Positions 24,456-32,516 of a DNA stretch of 32,516 nucleotides are shown in pieces. The position numbers and the translations under genes were made by a program. This stretch comes from Sutterella wadsworthensis (lineage in GTDB: Bacteria; Pseudomonadota; Gammaproteobacteria; Burkholderiales; Burkholderiaceae_F). The DNA is taken from contig NZ_QNRV01000001.1 in the NCBI RefSeq assembly GCF_003315195.1, forward strand, positions 263,625 through 296,140, written 5' to 3'. The first letter of the stretch is position 1. Each line of letters starts with the position of its first letter. The notes under the pieces were generated by a model. The model saw only the letters and a list, made by a program, of their open reading frames with translations. It did not search any database and was not told the origin of the DNA.

Positions 24456-27400
24456 ATGATTGAATCGAAAATGGAAGAACTGCTGATTAAGCAGCTTACT
24501 CATGGTGTTTCTCAGTGGACGTACCGTCCTGATCTGAGGACGGAAGAGGCTCTCTGGAATAACCTTCGTGAGAAGCTCAATCGCAACAACATCGACAAGC
24601 TCCAAGGCATTCCCTTGACAGAGGGAGAGATGAGGCAGATTAAGCAGTTCTTGCTGGATCAGGCCGCGACAACTTATAAGGCTGCGCGTTGGCTGTCTGG
24701 TGAGCATCAGGTCGCCCAGATTCCGCTCCACCGCGAGGATGCTTCGTTAGGTGAAGTCAGCCTCATGGCTGTTAACAGCCGAGAGATAGCTGGCGGCAAT
24801 TCGAGCTATGAGGTCATCAACCAATTCCAGGCCGTAAAGGGGGAGGTGTCGAAGAGAAATCGTCGATTTGACGTAACGCTGCTTATTAACGGCCTTCCCC
24901 TCATTCACATTGAATTAAAGAATCGCGACCATCCCTTTATGGATGCCTTCCGTCAGATCACGAAATACTGCGAAGAAGGCAAGTTCCGTGGTCTGATGGG
25001 CTTGGTGCAGATGTTTGTCGTGAGTAACGGCGAGCAGACGCGCTACATCGCCGCCGACAATCACGGGAACATGAATGAAAAGTTCCTGATGCGTTGGGTT
25101 AACGAGGAGAATGAGCCTGTCGAGGACTATCTGGCTTTTGCCAAAGCTGCGCTCAATATTCCCGCTGCGCACTTGATGGTGGGCAAATACTGTGTTCTGG
25201 ACAACGATCGTAAGAAGGTAATTCTTCTTCGTCCCTATCAGATCCATGCTATTGAAGCTATCCGCAAGGCTTCGAGGAACAGAGAATCCGGTTTCGTTTG
25301 GCATACCACGGGCTCGGGAAAGACTTTGACTTCGTACACGGTCACGAAGAATCTTCTTGATGTGCCGTCCATGGATAAAGCTATCTTTTTGATTGACCGT
25401 AAGGACTTGGATCAGCAGACTGCCGATTCTTTCCTGTCTTATGCGGATAGTGATGATGTGGATGTTCGAAATACTGAAAACACAAGTGATCTTGAAGACA
25501 AGCTCAAGAACAAGGATCGCTGTGCGATTGTTACGACCATCCAAAAGCTTCAGAACATCATTCGACGCTGTACGGATACTGATGCAACTCCAAAGTATCT
25601 GAAACTCAAGGATCAAATTTCAAAGAAGACCATTGCGTTTATTGTGGACGAGTGCCACCGTGCGGTTACGCCGGAAAGCAAGCGTGTGATTGAGAAATTC
25701 TTCCATCGCAGCCTTTGGTACGGGTTCACGGGCACCCCGATCTTTGAGGAAAATAAGCGCGCCCAGAAGGGAGATCTGCCAAGAACTACGGCAGGCATGT
25801 ACGGCCGTCCCCACGATCCCACCAAGAAATGTCTCCATGCCTACACGATCAAAGAAGCCATTGGGGACGGAGCTGTATTGGGTTTCAATATTCAGAGGAT
25901 GGGTTTTCTGCGCAGTACGCTTGAGGACTTGGCCTGGAAGCTGAACCTCATGGATGATGCAGAGATGGAAGGCATATCTGACAAGGATTTAGAGTCCGCT
26001 GTTGTCAAGGCTTACGCCATTAAAACAGGTAAGAACCTTTATGACGATGACCGGCATCGCAAGGATGTCATTGATTACATCGTCAATCGCTCGTCTGCCA
26101 AGCTTTGTTTGAATGCTCCGTCTGGTGAAGCGTTTGAAGGGCTATTGACGGTGAGCAGCATTCAGGAAGCCCAACGCTATTACAAGCTGTTCAAACAGTT
26201 TGTTGCCGAAGGAAAGGTCAAGGAAGACATCCGGAAGATTCTTCCCGACTTTCCCAAAGTGGCGATTACCTACACCGTTGGTGAGAACGAAGACGGTGCA
26301 ACTGCCAACCAAAGCGAGATGGCAGCATCGATTGCCGATTACAACGCGATGTTTGGCACATCTTGGGATCTTTCAACCCTGGGGGCTTACAACGCAGATT
26401 TGAACGAACGTCTTGCTCGCAAGAGGTCGAAATATCGAGACCGCAGCGAGCAGCTCGATTTAGTGATTGTGGTGGACCGTCTGCTGACTGGTTTTGACGC
26501 TCCGTGCTTGTCGACAATCTTCTTAGATCGTCCGCCAATGAAGCCGCAGCACCTCATCCAAGCTTTCTCGCGTACCAATCGCATCCTCAATAAGCAAAAG
26601 CGCTACGGCCAGATCATTACGCTGCAAACGCCAGAACTTTATGCGGCCAAGATTGATGAAGCGTTGAGGCTCTACACCAATGGCGGAATGGATGATGTTC
26701 AGGCTCCTTCTTGGTCGGAAACAGCTGAAAAATTGATCAAAGCAGTCGAAAAACTGCGGTCGATTGCACCCTCAATGGAAAAATTGGACGACCTTCAGGT
26801 GCATGGATCGCTTGAGGAACTACAAAACTTTGCGAGGGCCTACCAGACTGTGGACCGGTTGATTGGTGAAGTTCAGGTGTACGACGAGTTCCAAGAAGAC
26901 ATGCTCACAACGAAGTTCAAGATGAGCCGTGAGGAATTCGAGCATCTAACTGGGCGGTATCACAACATCATTGAACGCATCAAAGAGTTGACCGAGGAGA
27001 GAGATGACATCATTGACATTGATGTGGACTACGAATTGGAGTCAATCAAGCGCATCGAAGTGAACTACCGATATCTTGTGGCTTTGCTGCAGGCACACAT
27101 GCCGGAAGGAATTGATGCCCCGAAGCTTGCAACCAGTGCTGAAGATCAGCAAATCAGCAAGTTCATTGAGGACTACAAAAAGAACAATCCGAAGGTTGGT
27201 GAGGTGCTGAGTCAGCTCTGGTTTGAAGTGAAGCTCAATCCGGAAAACTTCCGAGATAAGGATGCGTTCTCCATCATGGAAGATCGCGTTGATGAACTGA
27301 TTGCTAAGGACATCCAGAACTTCTCTGCAAAGTGGGGTGTGAATCCTGCGGCTCTGAAGGTGTATGCGAATACGGTAGCGGCCGCAGACATCTCCCCCAA

Positions 27401-27542
27401 GACTGTGGATGCATCAATGGGTGACTATGCCGCTTACAAGGCTGCTGGGGGTTCTGACACGAAGCTCAAGTATCTGCGTGAGCTGCGTGATGCCGTAGCG
27501 TACTTTGTGAAGGATGAAATTAAGCCGTTGACTAAACGTTAA
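24456..27542 (+). CDS. hsdR: Type I restriction enzyme motor/endonuclease subunit HsdR
   Basis: A 1028-residue subunit that translocates and cleaves unmodified DNA as part of the R2M2S complex. The nuclease site is Asp139, Glu153 and Lys155 (RFDVTLL ... IELKNRD), with the same spacing as EcoR124I HsdR. Motor motifs follow: Walker A TTGSGKT (284-290), DECH (398-401), and VIVVDRLLTGFDAP with QAFSRTNR further on. A C-terminal helical region binds the methylase. Length is close to the type IC enzyme EcoR124I (1038). AGGGGA lies before the ATG. The gene is intact, but without full HsdM it should be inactive. Confidence 0.96.
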   Translation: MIESKMEELLIKQLTHGVSQWTYRPDLRTEEALWNNLREKLNRNNIDKLQGIPLTEGEMRQIKQFLLDQAATTYKAARWLSGEHQVAQIPLHREDASLGEVSLMAVNSREIAGGNSSYEVINQFQAVKGEVSKRNRRFDVTLLINGLPLIHIELKNRDHPFMDAFRQITKYCEEGKFRGLMGLVQMFVVSNGEQTRYIAADNHGNMNEKFLMRWVNEENEPVEDYLAFAKAALNIPAAHLMVGKYCVLDNDRKKVILLRPYQIHAIEAIRKASRNRESGFVWHTTGSGKTLTSYTVTKNLLDVPSMDKAIFLIDRKDLDQQTADSFLSYADSDDVDVRNTENTSDLEDKLKNKDRCAIVTTIQKLQNIIRRCTDTDATPKYLKLKDQISKKTIAFIVDECHRAVTPESKRVIEKFFHRSLWYGFTGTPIFEENKRAQKGDLPRTTAGMYGRPHDPTKKCLHAYTIKEAIGDGAVLGFNIQRMGFLRSTLEDLAWKLNLMDDAEMEGISDKDLESAVVKAYAIKTGKNLYDDDRHRKDVIDYIVNRSSAKLCLNAPSGEAFEGLLTVSSIQEAQRYYKLFKQFVAEGKVKEDIRKILPDFPKVAITYTVGENEDGATANQSEMAASIADYNAMFGTSWDLSTLGAYNADLNERLARKRSKYRDRSEQLDLVIVVDRLLTGFDAPCLSTIFLDRPPMKPQHLIQAFSRTNRILNKQKRYGQIITLQTPELYAAKIDEALRLYTNGGMDDVQAPSWSETAEKLIKAVEKLRSIAPSMEKLDDLQVHGSLEELQNFARAYQTVDRLIGEVQVYDEFQEDMLTTKFKMSREEFEHLTGRYHNIIERIKELTEERDDIIDIDVDYELESIKRIEVNYRYLVALLQAHMPEGIDAPKLATSAEDQQISKFIEDYKKNNPKVGEVLSQLWFEVKLNPENFRDKDAFSIMEDRVDELIAKDIQNFSAKWGVNPAALKVYANTVAAADISPKTVDASMGDYAAYKAAGGSDTKLKYLRELRDAVAYFVKDEIKPLTKR

Positions 27543-27567
27543 ATAGCCCTCTGGCTTACTAAATTAA

Positions 27568-27596
27568 GCCCCCCGATTGGGCATATCTTGGGGGGC
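27568..27596 (+). terminator. Hairpin after hsdR, weak terminator candidate
   Basis: GCCCCCC (27568-27574) pairs with GGGGGGC (27590-27596) across a 15-base loop, 25 bases after the hsdR stop. The T tract is poor (AAGTTCATT), and the right arm is also part of the HipA-like remnant, so the hairpin may be fortuitous. Confidence 0.4.
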
Positions 27597-27866
27597 AAGT
27601 TCATTGCGCGCAACAAATGGGATCAATTGCATGCACTGCAGCTCCTCGAGCTCGCGGATGAGATCGGCCGGCCCCGCAGTTGGGCACAAAGGCGGCTTGA
27701 GCGTCTGCTCGATCACCTAGCCAAGGCGCTTCCTTAAGCCGCAGCTGCAGTCATTCCTCAAGATGCTGAGGAGAGTGATTTCCAACAGACATGGATGAAA
27801 TTCATTGATGAAAGAATCCATTATTGGCGTAATGAGGCATCCCTGATGCCAAAAATAAAACTTTGA
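27576..27866 (+). pseudogene. HipA-like C-terminal remnant
   Basis: One frame reads LGGKFIARNKWDQLHALQLL, then a helical stretch (ELADEIGRPRSWAQRRLERLL) with AKALP, a TAA at 27735-27737, and continues in the same frame with DAEESDFQQTWMKF and IDERIHYWRNEA to a TGA. The GGK-F--- opening, the LADEIG block and the following basic helix recall the C-terminus of HipA-type serine/threonine kinase toxins. There is no start and the kinase core is absent. With the HipB-like gene before hsdM, this suggests a hipBA locus split by the hsd operon. Identification is by eye and only moderate. Confidence 0.4.
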
Positions 27867-28472
27867 CTTGGAGGGTATGGTCCGTCTTTTAAGGGATGCC
27901 TGTATGGCAGACTAGGGAGTGATTTGTTGAGTGAATATTTGTTCTAACTTATTGATTTGTACGATTAAATTTTAATGTTTATTGTTTCATTTGCCAATAA
28001 ACGCTCGTCTTCATTGCGGATGAAATACTTTTATTTGGTTAGGCAAATTTCAATGTTGATCAAGGATTGAAAGGGCGGCTGATCGTTTGTTTCTCGAGTA
28101 GTGAGCGTATCTAACTATTTGTAATAAAGGAAATTTCAAGCGAACGGCCAGATGCACTTTTATATTTGACAGTCGCATCTCCTCTATAGCGTATTTAGTT
28201 TTAATGCATCGCCACTTTGAACGCACAACCGTGTATATCTATCTTTGTATAAAGCGGTATACAAAATAAATATATGTGTTTTCATATTTGCATACGAATT
28301 TCGTCCGCAGAATTTAATCTTCAGATTGCGGATCTCTCAGGCATAATGCAGTCAACATAGACATTCGAACTTGTCAGCATTTCAGGATTTAATCCAAATG
28401 ATTGGAGCTGCCGCATAAACGCTGTTTGATTTTGAGTTCGGGCTGTCTTCTTATATGAGACTGGAGATAAAC
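27867..28472. other. AT-rich non-coding stretch with an inverted repeat
   Basis: About 600 AT-rich bases hold no convincing gene. An exact 8-bp inverted repeat, TTTGTATA (28244-28251) with TATACAAA (28258-28265) and a six-base gap, lies about 210 bases before the amino-acid ABC operon and could be an operator. The promoter of that operon must also lie here, but I could not fix it. Confidence 0.5.
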
Positions 28473-29354
28473 ATGCCGTTATTTGCTGCTCGCCGTACTG
28501 TCCTTTCTGCCGCCGCTGCGGCTGCTCTTCTTGTCCTAACGGGCTGCTCAAAGAGCGATGATGCGAAGTCTTCCGCCTCATCGGCTTCTGCTTCATCGGC
28601 TGATACGCTTGAAAAACCGACGCTTGTGGTCGGGATGGAGCTCGCTTACCCGCCCTTTGAAGGCAAGGATGCGCAGGGCAATCCGGCGGGCGTCAGCGTC
28701 GATTTCATGAAGGATTTCGCGAAGAGCGCAGGCAAGGAAATCAAAATTGAAAATATTGCTTTTGACGGTTTGATTCCGGCGCTTTTGACGGGGAAAGTCG
28801 ACATGGTGATGAGTTCGATGACCGTCACCGATGAGCGCCGTAAAACCGTAGACTTTTCTGATCCGTATGCCAACGCGATGCTCGGCATCCTGACACACAA
28901 AGGCAGCGGCATTAAGTCCGTTGAAGATCTCAACCAGAAGGGGCGCCGCATTGCGGCGAAGATCGGGTCGACCGGTTATCTTTACGCGCAAAACAATCTG
29001 AAAAATGCTGCCGTGACGGCGCTGCCTGATGAAAGTGCGTGTGTGATGGAAGTAGCTACCGGCAAGGCCGACGGCTTCATCTATGATCAGCTCACCATTT
29101 ACCGCAACTGGCAGAAGAACCCGGAGACGACGGAAGCCGTTTTCATTCCTTTCCAGAAGGTTGAGCCGTGGGGTGTTGCCGTCCGCAAGGGCGACGCCAA
29201 GCTCCTCAATGCGCTCAATGCCTTCATTGCAGACTATCGCAAGCAGGGCGGTTTTGATCGTCTCACCGAAAAGCACTTGAAGGCTGAAAAAGCGGCCTTC
29301 GACCAACTGGGCTTTAAGTGGTTCTTCGACATGACGCCTGCTCAAAACCAGTAG
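28473..29354 (+). CDS. Amino-acid ABC transporter substrate-binding lipoprotein
   Basis: A 293-residue binding protein of family 3 (polar amino acids). The start at 28473 has GGAG a few bases upstream; the earlier codon at 28455 is less likely. The signal peptide ends in the lipobox LTGC with Cys25 as the lipid-carrying residue, then a serine/alanine linker. The mature domain begins KPTLVVGMELAYPPFEG, and SSMTVTDERRKTVDFSDPY (about residues 115-133) carries the arginine that holds the ligand's carboxylate. It is the first gene of a binding protein-permease-ATPase operon. The particular amino acid is not predictable here. Confidence 0.93.
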   Translation: MPLFAARRTVLSAAAAAALLVLTGCSKSDDAKSSASSASASSADTLEKPTLVVGMELAYPPFEGKDAQGNPAGVSVDFMKDFAKSAGKEIKIENIAFDGLIPALLTGKVDMVMSSMTVTDERRKTVDFSDPYANAMLGILTHKGSGIKSVEDLNQKGRRIAAKIGSTGYLYAQNNLKNAAVTALPDESACVMEVATGKADGFIYDQLTIYRNWQKNPETTEAVFIPFQKVEPWGVAVRKGDAKLLNALNAFIADYRKQGGFDRLTEKHLKAEKAAFDQLGFKWFFDMTPAQNQ

Positions 29355-29371
29355 ACTTCAGTTTTGACACA

Positions 29372-29401
29372 GCCGATTTGCGCTGACAGCTGCAAATCGG
29401 C
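29372..29401 (+). promoter_or_regulatory. Intercistronic stem-loop after the binding-protein gene
   Basis: GCCGATTTGC (29372-29381) pairs perfectly with GCAAATCGGC (29392-29401) across ten bases, 17 bases after the stop, with no T tract. Such a loop can protect the upstream message, giving more binding protein than permease, as known from other ABC operons. That role is inferred. Confidence 0.6.
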
Positions 29402-29439
29402 ACGAAGATTGAGTGAAGAAGGATTCGGGCAGCTAAAAA

Positions 29440-30291
29440 ATGGGCGCTGAACGCACAAGGAGCGGCTTCAATGCACGCTGCCTTTGGTCGTGGCTGCTTG
29501 CCGATGAGGATGAGCAGAGCGGGCAGTCGGATGCATCTGATGTTCGCCGTCATCCGTGGAAGGAGGCGGCGAGCTTTGTTGCAGCTGCCGCGCTGGTCGT
29601 TGCCTTTTTCTGGTATTCACTTGCGCAGATTGACTATCGGCCGGACTTTTCGTTTCTGCCTGATTCCCGCATTCGCATCTGGGACGGTTTTCTGCTGACG
29701 ATCGGTGTGAGTGCAGCGGCCATGGTGCTTTCGCTCCTGCTCGGCATTCTCTCGGCGGCGGCCAAGCTTTCCCGCGTACTCCTGTTTCGCGACCTCTCGA
29801 GCCTTTATGTGGTCTTTATCCGCGGGACGCCGCTCATCATGCAGATCTACCTTTTTTTCTATCTGGTAGGGACAGCATGGGGCGTTGACGATCGCTTTTG
29901 GGCGGGCGTCATCATTCTTTCGGTTTTTGAAGGCGCCTACATTTCAGAGATTATCCGCGGAAGTTATCTCTCCATCGATCCCGCTCAGATTGAGTCGGCA
30001 AAAGCGGTGGGTTTCACGCGGCTGCAGCAGCTGCGCTTTGTGATTGTCCCGCAGATGGCAGCCAGAACACTTCCTGCACTGGCCGGCCAGTTTGCGTCGG
30101 TCATCAAGGATTCGTCGCTGCTCTCAATGATTTCCGTTGTGGAACTTACGCAAGCCATGCGCGAAGTGAGTGCGGTCAATCTCAAGCTCGTGGAGTGCTA
30201 CCTTTTCCTCGGTGTGCTTTATCTCATTCTCACGCTTCCTGTTGCGCTTGTGAGCCGGCTGCTTGAAAAGAGGTTCCGCTATGAAGGTTGA
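29440..30291 (+). CDS. Amino-acid ABC transporter permease
   Basis: A 283-residue inner-membrane permease of the HisM/GlnP type. After a polar N-terminus of about 45 residues, unusually long for the family, come about five or six hydrophobic segments. FIRGTPLIMQIYLFFY (about 127-142) and the coupling-loop EAA-type pattern QIESAKAVGFTRLQQLRFVI (about 183-202) are diagnostic. The ATG at 29440 has only a distant AGAAGGA, so a later start that shortens the polar leader cannot be excluded. The end overlaps the ATPase gene by 11 bases. Confidence 0.92.
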   Translation: MGAERTRSGFNARCLWSWLLADEDEQSGQSDASDVRRHPWKEAASFVAAAALVVAFFWYSLAQIDYRPDFSFLPDSRIRIWDGFLLTIGVSAAAMVLSLLLGILSAAAKLSRVLLFRDLSSLYVVFIRGTPLIMQIYLFFYLVGTAWGVDDRFWAGVIILSVFEGAYISEIIRGSYLSIDPAQIESAKAVGFTRLQQLRFVIVPQMAARTLPALAGQFASVIKDSSLLSMISVVELTQAMREVSAVNLKLVECYLFLGVLYLILTLPVALVSRLLEKRFRYEG

Positions 30292-31015
30292 GCTTGAGCA
30301 TTTGGTCAAGCGTTTCGGCGGCGAAAACGTTATTGACGACGTGTCTTTTTCGGTGGAAACGAGCGCGCTCGCACTGATCGGTTCGTCTGGGGGCGGGAAA
30401 TCAACCCTTCTGCGCATGTTGGGCGGATTGCTGCCGGCAACGTCCGGATCCATCCGAATGGACGGCCGCCTCGTGCCGAAGACGGAGCGCGAATGCATCG
30501 CCTTCAGAAGGACGCTCGGCTACGTTTTTCAGCAGGGCAATCTTTTTCAGCACTTGTCGGCTCAGGAAAATATTGCCTTGGTGCTGCGGGAGGTACATGG
30601 ATGGACAAAGGAGGCGGCTGATGCTCGGGCTTTTGAGCTTCTGGCGCATTTCGGTCTTGCCGAACATGCCGATAAGCACCCCTCCGAACTGTCCGGCGGA
30701 CAGCAGCAGCGTGCTGCCATCGCCCGTGCAGTGGCCCCGCGCCCGAAGCTGCTGCTGCTCGATGAACCCACCTCTGCATTGGATCCCGAGTACACGGCGG
30801 AAGTGCTCGATCTCACCGCACAGCTGCGCGGTGAAGGCATCGAATTCGTGATTGTCACCCATGAGATGGGCTTCGCACGCCGAGCCTGCGATGCGACAGC
30901 TTTTCTTCATCAGGGACGAATCGTCGAAGCCGGACCCAGTGCAGCCCTTTTTGCTCATCCGCAGACGCCGGAACTTCAACGGTTTTTCGGACGCATGCTC
31001 GAATGGCATGCGTGA
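30281..31015 (+). CDS. Amino-acid ABC transporter ATP-binding protein
   Basis: A 244-residue ATPase, the usual length for the GlnQ/HisP group. Motifs are intact: Walker A GSSGGGKST (about residues 34-42), Q-loop FQQGNLF, signature LSGGQQQR, Walker B LLLLDEPTSALDPE and H-loop THE. I chose the ATG at 30281, with AGAGG just upstream, over the frame start at 30263; it overlaps the permease gene by 11 bases, which suggests coupling. It is the last gene of the operon and converges on umuC, whose stop is only 18 bases away. Confidence 0.94.
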   Translation: MKVELEHLVKRFGGENVIDDVSFSVETSALALIGSSGGGKSTLLRMLGGLLPATSGSIRMDGRLVPKTERECIAFRRTLGYVFQQGNLFQHLSAQENIALVLREVHGWTKEAADARAFELLAHFGLAEHADKHPSELSGGQQQRAAIARAVAPRPKLLLLDEPTSALDPEYTAEVLDLTAQLRGEGIEFVIVTHEMGFARRACDATAFLHQGRIVEAGPSAALFAHPQTPELQRFFGRMLEWHA

Positions 31016-31033
31016 ACGCGGCGTTCAGGCGAG

Positions 31034-32419
31034 TCAGGAGGCTGCCGGCCTTTCGCCGGCCGCATCCATTTGCTCTTCGCGCTGATCGACGTAGTTCACT
31101 TTCCAGACTTCATCGATTCGGGTTGTAAAGCAGGGCGACAAGTTCCCGCGGCGCATTTCCCATCCTGCGGCGAGGCTGGAGCTTGCTGTCTTCACAATGT
31201 CGCAGCTGTAGCGGCGGCAGAGTGCATCGATTGTCTGCATGAGTTCGGTGCGGCGCAGTTCAGAGGGCGTCAGTCGTCCGCAAGCAGTGTCGGCCGTATC
31301 CGCTTCATCAAAGAGCGAATCCGCAGTCGTCGGCGCGCTGACGGTGCCGGATGCGGGGCGCAGATCCTGCAGCACGACGCCGGCTCGCTGGTAGGCGCAG
31401 TCCCCGCGGAAATGCGCTTTAACGAGGTTTGCCGCAGCCTGCGTCAATTCAAGCGTGTCAGCTGTCGGGTGCGGCAGCTGTGCCGTCGGCGCGGCATTGT
31501 GCTGCGGCAGATCGGGCCTGAAGAAGTTGGTTTGAAAGAAAACTGTGAGTTCGCCGGCGAGGCTCTTTTGCCGGCGAAGCTGCCGCGCGGCTTCGCCCAG
31601 ATGTGTCGAGACGGCTGAAATCAGCTGATTGAGGTCGCTTGTCGGGTGCCCGAAAGAGCGTGAACGGCTGATTTCCAGCTTGGGACGGCTCGACGGATCC
31701 AACGGGATGCACGGCACGCCATGGAGTTCCCGCCAGGTGCGTTCAAGCACCACGCCGAAAGTTCGTCGCACAAAGGATGCATCCATGCAGTAAAAGTCGA
31801 ACACAGAATGAATGCCCATGCCGGTGAGTTTTTGAGCAGTGCGTCCGCCGATTCCCCAGACCTCCGATGCCGGGGTGATTGACATGGCCTTTTCGCGGCG
31901 GCTGGGTGCGAGTTCTGTCCAATTGAGCACGCCGCCGAATGCTGGCCATGCCTTGGCAAGATGATTGGCTAATTTCGCCAAAGTCTTTGTTTCTCCGATG
32001 CCGACACAGGTCGGAATGCGCTGCCACTGCCAGATGCGGTCTTTGATGCGGCGGCCGAGGTCGGTAAGCGGTTCATTGAGCCCAGAGAGATCGGCAAAGC
32101 ATTCATCGATGGAATAGACCTCGATAGCCGGCGCCATGCCGGCGATGATCTTCATCACGTGCCGCGAGATAGACGCATAAAGCTCGTAATTGGAACTTCT
32201 CCAGGCACATTGACCGGACTTAAACAGATGAGCGATCTGAAATGCGGGCATGCCACGGCGGATGCCGAGTGCCTTGGCTTCCGCAGTGAGCGTGACAACG
32301 CAGCCGTCATTGTTCGAAAGAACGACCAAAGGTTTCCCGCGCAGTTCCGGCTGAAAGACCCTCTCACAGGAAGCGTAGAACTTATTGCAGTCAATCAGCG
32401 CGAACACAGGGGCAGTCAT
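31034..32419 (-). CDS. umuC: DNA polymerase V catalytic subunit UmuC-like (Y-family)
   Basis: A 461-residue translesion polymerase that copies past damaged bases. The catalytic acidic residues are Asp10 (ALIDCNKFYASCERVF) and Asp105-Glu106 (YSIDECFADL). Helix-hairpin-helix and little-finger regions follow, with ISRSRSFGHP typical of UmuC. It is about 40 residues longer than E. coli UmuC (422), with a Pro/Thr/Ala-rich insertion near 300 and an extended C-terminus. The ATG at 32419 has GAGG eight bases upstream. The partner umuD, normally overlapping upstream, is not visible in the 97 bases up to the window edge. No LexA box was recognised. Confidence 0.93.
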   Translation of the reverse strand: MTAPVFALIDCNKFYASCERVFQPELRGKPLVVLSNNDGCVVTLTAEAKALGIRRGMPAFQIAHLFKSGQCAWRSSNYELYASISRHVMKIIAGMAPAIEVYSIDECFADLSGLNEPLTDLGRRIKDRIWQWQRIPTCVGIGETKTLAKLANHLAKAWPAFGGVLNWTELAPSRREKAMSITPASEVWGIGGRTAQKLTGMGIHSVFDFYCMDASFVRRTFGVVLERTWRELHGVPCIPLDPSSRPKLEISRSRSFGHPTSDLNQLISAVSTHLGEAARQLRRQKSLAGELTVFFQTNFFRPDLPQHNAAPTAQLPHPTADTLELTQAAANLVKAHFRGDCAYQRAGVVLQDLRPASGTVSAPTTADSLFDEADTADTACGRLTPSELRRTELMQTIDALCRRYSCDIVKTASSSLAAGWEMRRGNLSPCFTTRIDEVWKVNYVDQREEQMDAAGERPAAS

Positions 32420-32429
32420 CAAAAATACC

Positions 32430-32516
32430 TCAGGAGACCCCTGCCTTCAGGCAGGGGAGGAATGAGGTGCGTGGCCGAGCCACGCGTACCCATATCCGTC
32501 GTTGTGTGAAATCAGT
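32430..32516 (-). mobile_element. Possible right end of an IS200/IS605-type element
   Basis: Next to umuC lie two perfect hairpins: CCCCTGCC/GGCAGGGG with a TTCA loop (32438-32457) and GCGTGGC/GCCACGC with a three-base loop (about 32469-32485). On the minus strand, the stem-loop followed by TCTCC and preceded by ACCTCATTCCT resembles the 3-prime ends of IS200/IS605 elements, where a tnpB gene and its guide RNA end. Any tnpB would lie beyond the window. A plain terminator or leader structure is the alternative. Confidence 0.35.

Noticed and set aside
23718-24731. Minus-strand frame of 337 codons over the GIY-YIG gene and hsdR start
   Set aside because: It overlaps two well-supported plus-strand genes with good ribosome binding or spacing, and shows no domain of its own.
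27543-28472. Possible CRISPR or tandem-repeat array in the AT-rich stretch
   Set aside because: No regularly spaced repeat was found; only single inverted repeats are present.

Overview
The window looks like a chromosomal piece of a gut-type betaproteobacterium, most likely a member of the Sutterellaceae (Burkholderiales). This is an inference. It rests on moderate-to-high GC coding style, a betaproteobacterial H-NS-type protein, a Tat-exported aryl-sulfate sulfotransferase, a Dcu-type anaerobic C4-dicarboxylate transporter and several LysR-regulated metabolic cassettes. No rRNA, tRNA or CRISPR array was seen.

Left third (1-11.4 kb): a LysR regulator is divergent from assT (periplasmic sulfate-group transfer between phenols) and is followed by a Crp/Fnr-type regulator. 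A gene-poor 0.9 kb stretch with an attenuator-like leader precedes a YczE/YitT-type membrane protein. Next is a minus-strand operon, MmgE/PrpD protein -> Dcu transporter -> aspartase-family lyase, with its own divergent LysR gene. It would import or exchange a C4-dicarboxylate or amino-dicarboxylate and cleave a C-N bond to give fumarate.

Middle (11.4-18 kb): a NitT/TauT/SsuABC-type ABC importer (binding protein, ATPase, permease, nearly gapless), an orphan membrane protein, a HigA-like antitoxin without its toxin, a small holin-like/basic protein pair, an IS21-family remnant, an IsdG-like haem-degrading monooxygenase behind a Fur-box-like site, a nicotinamidase and an H-NS-family protein.

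Accessory region (18-28 kb): an AT-rich, roughly 0.9 kb Tn7-like mini-element keeps only the DNA-binding N-terminus of TnsB, flanked by inverted pairs of end repeats. A tyrosine recombinase and a HipB-like regulator follow. Then comes a complete type I restriction-modification operon, hsdM-hsdS-GIY-YIG gene-hsdR. The hsdM gene is split by a run of ten G residues. A one-base loss, or a two-base gain, restores a 529-residue HsdM of normal length, so the system is probably phase variable and is recorded here in the OFF state. A HipA-like C-terminal remnant lies directly after hsdR, suggesting that the restriction island landed in a hipBA locus.

Right end (28-32.5 kb): an amino-acid ABC importer (lipoprotein, permease, ATPase) converges on umuC, whose upstream edge carries a stem-loop resembling the right end of an IS200/IS605 element.
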